Source: UBA7692 sp964650845 (GTDB lineage: Bacteria > Bacteroidota > Bacteroidia > Chitinophagales > LD1). From it: a stretch of 21,604 bases of DNA. Location: the NCBI GenBank assembly GCA_964650845.1, contig CAZYXR010000055.1:1-21604 (forward strand), written 5' to 3'. A model generated the notes under the pieces. The model saw only the letters and a program-made list of their open reading frames with translations. It was not told the DNA's origin and searched no databases. Both the position numbers and the translations under genes were made by a program. Every line of letters begins with the position of its first letter. Position 1 is the first letter of the stretch. Positions 1 to 7,403 of the stretch are shown one piece after another.

Positions 1-425
1 GTTTTTGCAAGTATAGAAGCTGCAGCAATACTTAGGTATTTGGCATCGCCTTTTACAATTGTTTTGTGTTGTATTTTTTTAAAAGCCGGAAAGCGATTTC
101 CATCAACAATAATAAACTGTGGTTGAATTTTTAACTGCTCCAATGCATTGTGCATAGCCTTAAAAGAAGCGTTTAAAATATTGATACTATCAATTGTTTG
201 CACATCCGAAAAAGCTACTGAATAAGCAATAGCATCGCGTTTTATTTCTTCGCGCAGTTGGTTGCGAACAGCCAGCGAAAGCTGCTTAGAATCGTTTAGC
301 AACTTGTGTTTATAATCGGCTGGAAATATTACGGCAGCAGCTACTACCGGTCCTGCAAGGCAACCCCTACCCGCTTCATCGCAACCAGCTTCAACGTATT
401 GATTTTGATAACAGCTTAACAACAT
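1..425 (-). CDS. rnhB: Ribonuclease HII, partial (3' end beyond the window)
   Basis: RNase HII cuts the RNA strand of RNA-DNA hybrids and removes single ribonucleotides misincorporated in DNA. The 141 visible codons carry the family's active-site motifs: D16-E17 in CDEAGRG, the NDSKQL segment (44-49), D108 in IIVDGN and D127 in VKGDAKYLSIAAAS. Together these give the four acidic metal ligands typical of the family. The start is the ATG at 425, only about 15 codons before the DEAGRG motif, as is usual. It lies 5 bp downstream of the histidine kinase stop on the same strand, so the two are probably co-transcribed and perhaps translationally coupled. The remaining C-terminal part is off the left edge. 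The identification is firm. Confidence 0.95.
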   Translation of the reverse strand, partial: MLLSCYQNQYVEAGCDEAGRGCLAGPVVAAAVIFPADYKHKLLNDSKQLSLAVRNQLREEIKRDAIAYSVAFSDVQTIDSINILNASFKAMHNALEQLKIQPQFIIVDGNRFPAFKKIQHKTIVKGDAKYLSIAAASILAK

Positions 426-430
426 AACGT

Positions 431-1687
431 TTATTCAAGTTCAAATGGCTTTAATCGAGGCAAATCAATACAAACGGTAGTTCCTTCATTCAGTTTACTA
501 TCTAATTTTACCGAACCATTCAACAAAGCTATGTAACGCGCCACAATGTGCAAGCCCAAGCCTGTACCTTGTATATTAGCAGCATTTTTAGCCCTAAAAA
601 ACCTTTCAAACAAATGTTGCGCATCTTCTTTTGAAATTCCTATGCCATTGTCTTTTATCTGCAAGCTCCAAGTGTCGCTTTGAACGTTACAAGTTATTTT
701 CACTACCGAATTTGGTGGAGAAAATTTGATAGCATTAGACACAATGTTTATCAAAACATTTCTCAGTAATTTTTTATCGGTACAGAACATCTCGCCACCC
801 AAATCCACAATTTCTAAGGTATGGTCGCAAACATTTTCTTGCATTTCTGCAATCAACTCTTTCATCCAAGCACAGGCGTTAAATTCCGAAGCGCGCACAT
901 CAATCAAGCCTTCTTCTAATTTGCCAAGCGAAAGTAAATCCTCCAACATGTTGTTCATGTGTTTTACCTGCTCTTGAATGCGCTGAATATGTTTGGTTCG
1001 CTTGTCCTGCTCGTCTTCTTTGGTATATCGGCTAAGCAATGCAGCCGAAGAATTGATGGTGCTTAATGGTGTGCGAAACTCATGCGATGCCATACTCACA
1101 AAACGACTTTTTAAATCGCCCAACTCTTTTTCTTTTTCAAAAGCAGCAGTAAGTTCATCGCGCGAATTTTCTAACTGCTTCAATGTTTCGCGCAACATTA
1201 CCGTGCGGTCTTCCACCTTTTGTTCCAACTGCTCATTCAGCTTATTCAATTCGTTCGAGATTTTTTCACGCTCTTGTTGTTGAAGTTGCAAATCAAGCTC
1301 GCTTCGCTTACGCACAGTAATGTCAATCACAAAAACAATTACAAAAATCTCATCATCTTTTTTGAAATGGCTTAAACTCAACTCCACAGGAAACTCCTCG
1401 CCACCTTTTTTAATTGCAAACAAATCTCTGCCCGCTCCCATTGGGCGGCTTTGAGGATTGTGATGATACTCCTCTCTGTGCTTCGGATGCGAGGTGTGAA
1501 ACCTATTCGGCACCAACACATCTACCGACTTCTCAAAAAGTTCATCGGCTGTATAGCCAAAAGTTTTGAGCGCAAAATTATTGGCAAGTAAAATTTTACT
1601 ATCTCTGTCCACTACCAACATGCCTATTGTTGCATAATCAAAAAGCGAGCGAAACGCTATCTCGTCAAATGTTTTAGTATTCACCAT
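431..1687 (-). CDS. Cytoplasmic PAS-domain sensor histidine kinase
   Basis: Two-component sensor kinase without transmembrane segments or signal peptide, so probably a soluble sensor. Numbering from the ATG at 1687 (418 aa), the order is: PAS domain about 12-125; charged coiled-coil linker about 126-190; HisKA with phospho-acceptor H202 in SMASHEFRTPL; HATPase_c with N-box N318, G1 box DNGIGI (346-351) and G2 box GTGLGL (374-379). All catalytic boxes are intact. The reading frame could begin four codons earlier at a TTG, but the ATG is the more likely start. The PAS core has a His (H67) and an Arg (R87) at positions that line up with the haem-ligating His and the signalling Arg of FixL as I recall that sequence. 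However, many non-haem PAS domains share this pattern, so the ligand is unknown. The gene leads an apparent operon with rnhB. No response regulator is adjacent; the nearest is at 3831 on the other strand. Confidence 0.9.
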   Translation of the reverse strand: MVNTKTFDEIAFRSLFDYATIGMLVVDRDSKILLANNFALKTFGYTADELFEKSVDVLVPNRFHTSHPKHREEYHHNPQSRPMGAGRDLFAIKKGGEEFPVELSLSHFKKDDEIFVIVFVIDITVRKRSELDLQLQQQEREKISNELNKLNEQLEQKVEDRTVMLRETLKQLENSRDELTAAFEKEKELGDLKSRFVSMASHEFRTPLSTINSSAALLSRYTKEDEQDKRTKHIQRIQEQVKHMNNMLEDLLSLGKLEEGLIDVRASEFNACAWMKELIAEMQENVCDHTLEIVDLGGEMFCTDKKLLRNVLINIVSNAIKFSPPNSVVKITCNVQSDTWSLQIKDNGIGISKEDAQHLFERFFRAKNAANIQGTGLGLHIVARYIALLNGSVKLDSKLNEGTTVCIDLPRLKPFELE

Positions 1688-1891
1688 TATTGATTTCAAA
1701 ATTGAATAAACAATTACGAAAAATGAAAATGATATTTATCAGCGCAGATTTTGAAAATTTCGCAAAATGAGTGAATCAAAAAAATCACTTACGTTTGTTT
1801 AAGTAGAAAATGAGGATTAAACTAACATACTTTGATTGATAAAAGCATAATGCCTAAATCTCTCATTTCCATTTAAACCAGAAGTTTGCAC
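1688..1891. promoter_or_regulatory. Divergent intergenic region between kinase and acyl-CoA dehydrogenase
   Basis: A 204-bp AT-rich spacer that must hold promoters for both directions. On the plus strand TACGTTTG at 1790-1797 matches the Bacteroidota -7 consensus TAnnTTTG, but I see no TTTG at the expected -33 distance. A short inverted repeat, ATTTTG (1748-1753) with CAAAAT (1763-1768), lies further upstream. I find no clear -7 match for the minus-strand kinase gene. These assignments are weak because the motif occurs by chance in AT-rich DNA. Confidence 0.3.
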
Positions 1892-3492
1892 ATGAAAAAT
1901 TACTACTTCACCGATGAGCATGAACTTTTTCGCCAAGGGCTAAAAGAATTTTTGCAAAAAGAAGTTGTGCCACATATTGACGAATGGGAAGAACAGCAAA
2001 AAATACCTAAAGAAATTTGGAAAAAATTTGGCGACATGGGATACATGGGGCTAAACTACTCGGAACAATACGGTGGGCAGAATGTAGATTTTTGGTACTC
2101 GGTTGTTTTTTGCGAAGAAATTTCGCGCTTGTTTAGTGGCGGCTTTGCTGTTACGCCAATGGTAATACAATACATGAGTACCACATACATTTACAAGCAT
2201 GGTTCCGAGTTTTTAAAAAACAAATATCTAACACCAACCATTAAAGGCGAAGCGGTAAGTTCCATTGGCATTACCGAGCCGGGCGCAGGCAGCGATGTGG
2301 CAAACATCAAAACCAAAGCCATTCGCGAAGGCGATTATTACATAGTAAATGGATCTAAAACTTTTATCACCAATGCTGTGTATGGCGATTTTATTGTTAC
2401 AGTTGTAAAAACTAATCCCGCCAAAGGTTTTGAGGGTGTGTCGCTATTAATTATTGATAGAAATGCGCCTGGAGTATCGGCAAGAAAACTAAAAAAATTA
2501 GNNNNNNNNNNNNNNNNNNNNNNNNNNNNNNNNNNNNNNNNNNNNNNNNNNNNNNNNNNNNNNCAGAGCTGTTTTTTGACAATGTAAAAGTTCCTGCCGA
2601 AAATTTAATAGGCGAAGAAGGGCAAGGTTTCATATACTTAATGGGAGGCCTTCAACTCGAACGTTTAGTAGCATCGGTTAGCGCAATTGCAGGGTGCGAA
2701 GCTGCTATTGAATATACTTTACAATACATGAGCGAACGCCAAGCCTTTGGCCGAACCATAGATAAATTTCAAGTATTGCGCCATCGCATGGCACAGCTAA
2801 TTGCCGAAATTGAAACTGTAAAATATTACAGTTATCACTGCTGCCGATTGCATAATGACGGAGAATATGCAGTAAAAGAAAGTTCAATTGCAAAAATGAT
2901 GGCTACCGAATTAAGCGATAAAGTAGCCTATCAATGCTTACAAAACTTTGGCGGCTATGGCTATATGGAAGAGTATAAAATGGCACGAATGTTTCGCGAT
3001 AGCCGCATTCTTACTATAGGTGGCGGCTCTACAGAAATTATGCGCGAAATAATAGCCAAAATGGTAATAGATGATAAACAGTATAAAAATTCGGGTTTGA
3101 CTATTAACTATGCAAAATCAAACGAGCCAGAAAACAAGGCTCAAAACAATAGTGTATCTAATCAATCATTAAACAATAAAAACAGTAACACAATGGCATT
3201 TGAAACAATTCTTGCAACATTGAAAGCAGGCGCAGCGGTAGCTCCGGTATTGGGTAAAACATTGAAATTCGACTTTGGCGATCAAAAAATCTACATTGAC
3301 GGATTAGGCGAATCCAACGTAGTATCATCTGACGATAAAGAGGCCGATTGCACCATCAATGTGGCAATGGAAGATTTGCAAGCTATGATTGGCGGCACAT
3401 TAAATCCTATGACAGCATTTATGGGCGGCAAAATCAAAGTAAAGGGAGATATGGGTGTGGCTATGAAACTTCAATCTTTGTTTCAAGGCTAA
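1892..3492 (+). CDS. Acyl-CoA dehydrogenase fused to a C-terminal SCP-2 domain (interrupted by an assembly gap)
   Basis: FAD-dependent alpha,beta-dehydrogenation of an acyl-CoA thioester, passing electrons to an electron-transfer flavoprotein. Before the gap are the N-terminal helical domain and the flavin/substrate motif ITEPGAGSD (residues 127-135) and NGSKTFITNA (153-162). After it come ELFFDNVKVP, LERL, RQAFGR and the C-terminal FGGYGYMEEYKMARMFRD. The usual MCAD catalytic Glu is replaced by Gly (codon 3022-3024), whereas the Glu of LERL (2659-2661) is present. This is the arrangement of long-chain and isovaleryl-CoA dehydrogenases, so the enzyme is probably active, with a long or branched substrate. 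An Asn-rich linker follows from about 3100. From Met 3193 there are about 99 residues resembling a sterol carrier protein 2 domain, which would bind lipid or acyl-CoA. The halves are in different frames only because the N run has the wrong length. The start is the ATG at 1892; a TTG at 1886 is less likely. The substrate is not determined. Confidence 0.88.
2502..2563. other. Assembly gap (62 N) inside the acyl-CoA dehydrogenase gene
   Basis: A run of 62 N separates the two halves of one dehydrogenase. The left half ends in frame at ARKLKKL followed by a codon beginning with G. The right half reads ELFFDNVKVP in a frame that does not fit 62 missing bases. In LCAD and isovaleryl-CoA dehydrogenase, as I recall them, about six residues separate KLxKxG from the residue before EL. 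That predicts roughly 21 missing bases. The N run therefore looks like a scaffolding estimate, not a measured length. Confidence 0.95.
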
Positions 3493-3518
3493 ACAAAACA
3501 AGTTAGTACAATCAAAAA

Positions 3519-3552
3519 GGCTGCTGATAGTTATCAGCAGCCTTTTTTGTTT
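3519..3552 (+). terminator. Rho-independent terminator after the acyl-CoA dehydrogenase
   Basis: A perfect 11-bp stem, GGCTGCTGATA (3519-3529) with TATCAGCAGCC (3532-3542), closes on a very short loop and is followed by TTTTTTGTTTT. It begins 27 bp after the dehydrogenase stop codon. It is a textbook intrinsic terminator on the plus strand. Confidence 0.93.
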
Positions 3553-3687
3553 TACATAAAATGAATTTTCGCTTTAGATTTCTTCGCTCCGCGAGTTGCA
3601 ATCGTAATAATGACAGCTCATTATCCCAAAGAGTGCGCAATGGTAAGAGATGTACAACCAATCTCAACTTTTTTAAACAGCATCAAG

Positions 3688-3703
3688 ACAATCAACTGAT
3701 TGT
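3688..3703. repeat. 16-bp inverted repeat (7-bp arms)
   Basis: ACAATCA, two bases, TGATTGT: a perfect dyad about 130 bp before the response regulator start. It is too short and has no T-run, so it is not a terminator; it could be an operator half of a larger control region or chance. Confidence 0.4.
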
Positions 3704-3756
3704 ATAAGGCGTAAATGCTCATTTTTACACTACACATCCACTTTTCCACATTGTGT

Positions 3757-3776
3757 ATTTTATTGAACAATAAAAT
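3757..3776. promoter_or_regulatory. Perfect 20-bp dyad 54 bp upstream of the response regulator gene
   Basis: ATTTTATTG, AA, CAATAAAAT: nine-base arms without mismatch around a two-base centre. The loop is too tight for a good RNA hairpin and there is no GC in the stem beyond one pair, so a protein-binding site (operator) is more plausible than a terminator. Its distance from the start at 3831 would place it near the promoter, where a dimeric regulator, possibly the response regulator itself, could bind. Confidence 0.45.
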
Positions 3777-3830
3777 CATATTTTGCAGCGCAATTAATCA
3801 CCGAATAAATTAGAACAAACATTTTATCGT

Positions 3831-5189
3831 ATGGCAAATATCCTCATTGCAGATGACGAAAAAGCGATTCGCAAAACGCTACGTGAAATTTTAGAATTTG
3901 AGGGCTACAATGTATCGGAGGCTGAAGACGGAGCCAAAGCACTAAGCATGATTCACGAAAACGATTATGACTTGGTATTGTGCGATATTAAAATGCCAAA
4001 AGTAGATGGCATGGAAGTATTAACCCGCGCCATGGTAGATTCGCCCGACACTCCATTCATCATGATTTCGGGGCATGGCACAGTAGAAAACGCTGTTGAA
4101 GCAACAAAAAAAGGCGCTTTTGATTTTATCTCTAAGCCACCAGATTTGAATCGCTTGCTCATTACCATTCGCAATGGTTTAGACAAGGCCAACCTGATGA
4201 TAGAAACGAAAGTTTTGAAGCGTAAGGTTGGAAAAACAAGAGAGATAATTGGCGACTCGCCAGCCATTAAAAAAATTAAAGATACCATTGACAGAGTGGC
4301 TCCCAGCGAGGCGCGTGTTTTAATTACTGGCGACAATGGAACCGGCAAAGAATTAGTATCGCGTTGGATTCACGAAAAAAGTAACCGCAGCAATGCTACG
4401 CTTGTAGAAGTAAACTGCGCTGCCATGCCCGGAGAGTTGATTGAAAGCGAATTATTCGGGCACGAAAAAGGTGCATTCACCTCTGCTATTAAAACCCGCA
4501 TCGGAAAATTTGAACAAGCGCATGGCGGCACGTTGTTTTTAGATGAAATTGGGGATATGAGTCTTGCTGCACAAGCCAAGGTTTTGCGCGCTTTACAAGA
4601 AGGAAAAATCACACGCGTTGGTGGAGATAAAGATATTTCGGTAGATGTGCGTGTGGTTGCCGCTACCAATAAAGATCTTCTAAGCGAAGTAGAAGCAGGG
4701 CGATTTCGTTTAGATTTATATCACAGACTTGGCGTAATCATTATCCATGTTCCATCACTAAACGAACGAAGAGATGATGTGCCATTGCTTGCCGAGCGCT
4801 TTGCAAAAGAAATTTGCGAAGACTACGGCATTCCTAAAAAAATGCTTACCCCAAAAGCAATGGAAGAGCTAAAGTTGATGAACTGGACAGGAAACATCCG
4901 CGAGTTGCACAATGTAATGGAGCGTTTGGTTATTCTTAGCGGCAGCAAAATTACAGAAGATGAAGTGCGTACCTATGTAACAAACACACAAGCCAAAGAT
5001 ACGCCTACTGATTTGTTTGAAAACTTCGATAAGTTTCAAGACTTCAAAGAGCATATCGAAAAACTTTTCATCGAACATAAACTGAAAAAATTCGGTTGGA
5101 ATGTTTCAAAAACAGCCGAGGTGTTAGACATTCAACGAAGCCATCTCTATAATAAAATTGAGAAGTACGATTTAAAAAGAGCCAATTAA
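3831..5189 (+). CDS. NtrC-family sigma-54-type response regulator
   Basis: A 452-aa regulator with three domains. The receiver domain (1-118) has D8/D9, phospho-acceptor D52, S80 and K102. The AAA+ domain (about 138-370) has Walker A GDNGTGKE (167-174), Walker B TLFLDEIGDM (234-243) and arginine-rich RFRLDLYHRL (291-300). The C-terminal Fis-type helix-turn-helix (about 405-448) includes WNVSKTAEVLDIQRSHLYNK. In this class, phosphorylation drives ring assembly and ATP hydrolysis that opens sigma-54 promoters. The loop that contacts sigma-54, normally GAFTGA, reads GAFTSA here (214-219); otherwise the machinery looks complete. No histidine kinase gene is adjacent; the kinase ending at 431 is the only candidate partner in view. 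The secreted-protein gene begins 43 bp after its stop and may be in the same transcript. Confidence 0.93.
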   Translation: MANILIADDEKAIRKTLREILEFEGYNVSEAEDGAKALSMIHENDYDLVLCDIKMPKVDGMEVLTRAMVDSPDTPFIMISGHGTVENAVEATKKGAFDFISKPPDLNRLLITIRNGLDKANLMIETKVLKRKVGKTREIIGDSPAIKKIKDTIDRVAPSEARVLITGDNGTGKELVSRWIHEKSNRSNATLVEVNCAAMPGELIESELFGHEKGAFTSAIKTRIGKFEQAHGGTLFLDEIGDMSLAAQAKVLRALQEGKITRVGGDKDISVDVRVVAATNKDLLSEVEAGRFRLDLYHRLGVIIIHVPSLNERRDDVPLLAERFAKEICEDYGIPKKMLTPKAMEELKLMNWTGNIRELHNVMERLVILSGSKITEDEVRTYVTNTQAKDTPTDLFENFDKFQDFKEHIEKLFIEHKLKKFGWNVSKTAEVLDIQRSHLYNKIEKYDLKRAN

Positions 5190-5232
5190 AATTGAGGTGA
5201 ATTTCATTTCAGAAAATGCTAACAGTAATCAG

Positions 5233-6681
5233 ATGAAGTATTTTTTATTCACAGCATTATTTCTTTCAAGTATCACCTCTTGGGCACAAGTAGGTATCAA
5301 TATTTTGATACCTGACAGTAGTGCAGTATTGCAGTTAGAATCTAACAAAAAAGGCTTGGGCTTATCGCGCCTTACAAGTGCACAGCGCGACTCAATAAAA
5401 ACACCACTTCATGGCTTAACTATTTTCAATACGCAAGATAGCGTAATTGAGTACTGGAATGGAGATTGCTGGCTGAAAACGTATGAACGAAATTGCTACG
5501 AGTGCCATTTCAACATGTCCGTTTCCGACCCTATTGATACGCTCGATAGAGTAGTTAGTGATTCTGTGTTTACCACAATCAATGTGTTGCAAACAAACGG
5601 CACGACAGATGTTTCAGTTGTGTTTATTGCCACTCCGCCACCAGGTGTACAGGTGTATTTTGAAGGTAATAACTTAATCAATAATTCGGGCAGTGTAAAA
5701 CTGATTGTAAAGGCAGGTCTATTTGCACAGGCAGGTACTTTTTCAATCATCATACAAGGAATATGCGATAACGAAATCAAGTTTGTTACCTACACAGTTC
5801 ACATTGCACCTTGTGTAGAAGTAGATGTATTTACCGACCAAGTAAACTACGATTTGCAAGCAAATAATAGTGCGCTGTTGCCAGCAGGCTCATTAAAATG
5901 TGTAGTTTTTCGCGTAAACCAGGGCGCGGTATTACATTCAAACGATGCTGCTACCCCCTCCTACTCTACCGGAAATTTGAATCCAAATTCGATCGTAGGC
6001 ATCATCAACAACGGCAGCTTTTTAGCACGTGGAGGCGATGGTGGTTTTGGTGGAAACTTTAATGGCTTTCCACCGGGTAACCCCGGTGAAAACGGTGGCA
6101 ATGCCATCAACTTAACAACCCGTTCGGTATTGGTAAACAATGGAAACATTTATGGCGGTGGCGGTGGTGGTGGCTCGGTTGGGCTAACAACATCATTCTC
6201 GGTGCCAATAGTTGGCACAGTAACCTTAGGTGCCGGGCTGGGCGGTGGTGGCGGCAGCGAAATGGGTCGAGGCGGTGCTGCGCCACCTGGAGGAATGAAT
6301 ATTGGTTTGTTTCAAGATGGCGATAGCGCAACGGCTGGCATAAACTCCATACCCGGAGTTGGAGGTAAATTTGTAGTTCCTATTTCTATTCCTATCAGCA
6401 TTGCTACCATCAATATTATTCCAAGCGGTGGTGGTGGCGATGGTGGTGGATTTGCACAAGCCGGACAAGCCGGATATTTTGACATTGCCATTCAAGTTTG
6501 TGTGCAGATTCCTATTATTGGCAATACTTGCTTTAATGTTCCGCTTGGTGGCTTGGTTCCAGTGTTTGGCGCTGCAGGCGGTGCAGCAGGCTTGGCTATT
6601 AAACGAAACAACAATCCACTTTCGGGCTTACCCGATGGCACTTACAATTCTTTCTTTATCAAAGGAACAGTAGGTCCATAA
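5233..6681 (+). CDS. Exported glycine-rich protein with a phage-tail-tip-like module
   Basis: A 482-aa protein of unknown role. The ATG at 5233 gives a clean Sec signal peptide ending at SWAQ; an earlier GTG at 5197 would bury it, so I reject that start. The mature N-terminus (VGINILIPDSSAVLQLES, then GLGLSRLTSAQRDSI and YWNGDCW) is a pattern common in Bacteroidota surface proteins and in tail-fibre-like proteins. A Cys-containing beta-rich middle follows. From about residue 267 it becomes glycine-rich, with GGDGGFGGN, IYGGGGGGGSVG, GAGLGGGGGSEMG and SGGGGDGGGF alternating with hydrophobic valine/isoleucine strands. The run INNGSFLARGGDGG ... VNNGNIYGGGGGGG resembles glycine-rich modules I know from phage tail-tip proteins. 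No T9SS sorting domain is visible. It lies between the response regulator and a DUF4412-like gene. Confidence 0.72.
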   Translation: MKYFLFTALFLSSITSWAQVGINILIPDSSAVLQLESNKKGLGLSRLTSAQRDSIKTPLHGLTIFNTQDSVIEYWNGDCWLKTYERNCYECHFNMSVSDPIDTLDRVVSDSVFTTINVLQTNGTTDVSVVFIATPPPGVQVYFEGNNLINNSGSVKLIVKAGLFAQAGTFSIIIQGICDNEIKFVTYTVHIAPCVEVDVFTDQVNYDLQANNSALLPAGSLKCVVFRVNQGAVLHSNDAATPSYSTGNLNPNSIVGIINNGSFLARGGDGGFGGNFNGFPPGNPGENGGNAINLTTRSVLVNNGNIYGGGGGGGSVGLTTSFSVPIVGTVTLGAGLGGGGGSEMGRGGAAPPGGMNIGLFQDGDSATAGINSIPGVGGKFVVPISIPISIATINIIPSGGGGDGGGFAQAGQAGYFDIAIQVCVQIPIIGNTCFNVPLGGLVPVFGAAGGAAGLAIKRNNNPLSGLPDGTYNSFFIKGTVGP

Positions 6682-6702
6682 CAATCACATAAAAACAGTT
6701 GT

Positions 6703-7359
6703 ATGAAAAAAAATCTGTTTACCATATTCATTTTGTTCACTTCCTATTTTGCCATAGCAGGCGATGCAATAGTGAAAATGAAATACATAGACGCTAAGAT
6801 AAAAAATGCCGCAGTTGAATTGACTTGGTATGCAACCGAAGCGAACTGTAAGATGGAAATGAAGTATGATTTTGATGGCAAAAGCACTACATCTGTTTTT
6901 ATTCCCAATGTGCGATCAAACAGTATTTTGATGTATGATGTAAAAGCCGATGGCCGAAACAAAATTCTTTTTACACTTCCGGTAGCAACACTAAAAGGCG
7001 ACACACGCTTTTTGTACAACAAAGCAAAAACAAAAGTCAGTAAGGAAGAAAAAACCATTTCAGGCATTTCTTGCAAAAAAATAATTTTCACTACCGAGCG
7101 CTACGTTTGCGAATTTTGGGTGGCAACTTCGCTGCCAGATGTTTCGCGTTGGGCAAGTTTTTTTCAATCGTATCCTGAACTGGCAGCAATTGCAGATGCC
7201 GAGCTAAAAGGCTTTCCACTTGCTTCTACAATAAAAGATTTATCAGGCAATTTAATTGCCTCTTTTGAAACTACTTCAATAGACCAATCCACACTCTCGA
7301 AAGAAACATTTGAAGTACCACAAGGCTACACAAAAGCCGAAGACTTGAAAAGAAAATAA
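6703..7359 (+). CDS. Exported DUF4412-like protein of unknown function
   Basis: A 218-aa protein starting with a Sec signal peptide (MKKNLFTIFILFTSYFAIAG). The body is a predicted beta-rich fold with SGISCKKIIFTTERYVCEFWVATSLPD in the middle and ETFEVPQGY near the end. This layout is typical of the DUF4412 family, which is common in Bacteroidota and has no established function. It has only two internal cysteines after residue 100 and no sorting domain or lipobox, so it is probably periplasmic or released. It starts 21 bp after the stop of the glycine-rich protein, which suggests one transcript. The assignment to DUF4412 rests on motif memory, not on a search. Confidence 0.7.
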   Translation: MKKNLFTIFILFTSYFAIAGDAIVKMKYIDAKIKNAAVELTWYATEANCKMEMKYDFDGKSTTSVFIPNVRSNSILMYDVKADGRNKILFTLPVATLKGDTRFLYNKAKTKVSKEEKTISGISCKKIIFTTERYVCEFWVATSLPDVSRWASFFQSYPELAAIADAELKGFPLASTIKDLSGNLIASFETTSIDQSTLSKETFEVPQGYTKAEDLKRK

Positions 7360-7403
7360 ACTCCAAAGCATTCGGATTTTAGTGACTACCAAACTTGCTA
7401 AAC

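Larger units (their letters stand above)
3553..3830. promoter_or_regulatory. Intergenic region upstream of the response regulator
   Basis: Together with the terminator, this is a 338-bp stretch without a gene. It is AT-rich and contains two perfect inverted repeats (at 3688-3703 and 3757-3776, listed separately). I see no convincing TAnnTTTG element: the nearest is TATTTTGC at 3779, which matches only six of eight positions. I also see no sigma-54 -24/-12 pair. The promoter for the regulator must lie here but cannot be placed from the sequence alone. Confidence 0.4.

Noticed and set aside
2451..2640. A frameshifted acyl-CoA dehydrogenase pseudogene
   Set aside because: The frame change coincides exactly with the N run, and both flanks encode conserved family motifs, so it is an assembly artefact.
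3580..3625. A dispersed repeat (TTCTTCGCTCCGCGA and following)
   Set aside because: It resembles a short palindromic repeat type found in some genomes, but there is only one degraded copy here, so it cannot be supported.
4072..4095. A sigma-54 promoter (TGGCAC at 4076)
   Set aside because: It lies inside the regulator's coding sequence and lacks a TTGC element at the right distance.
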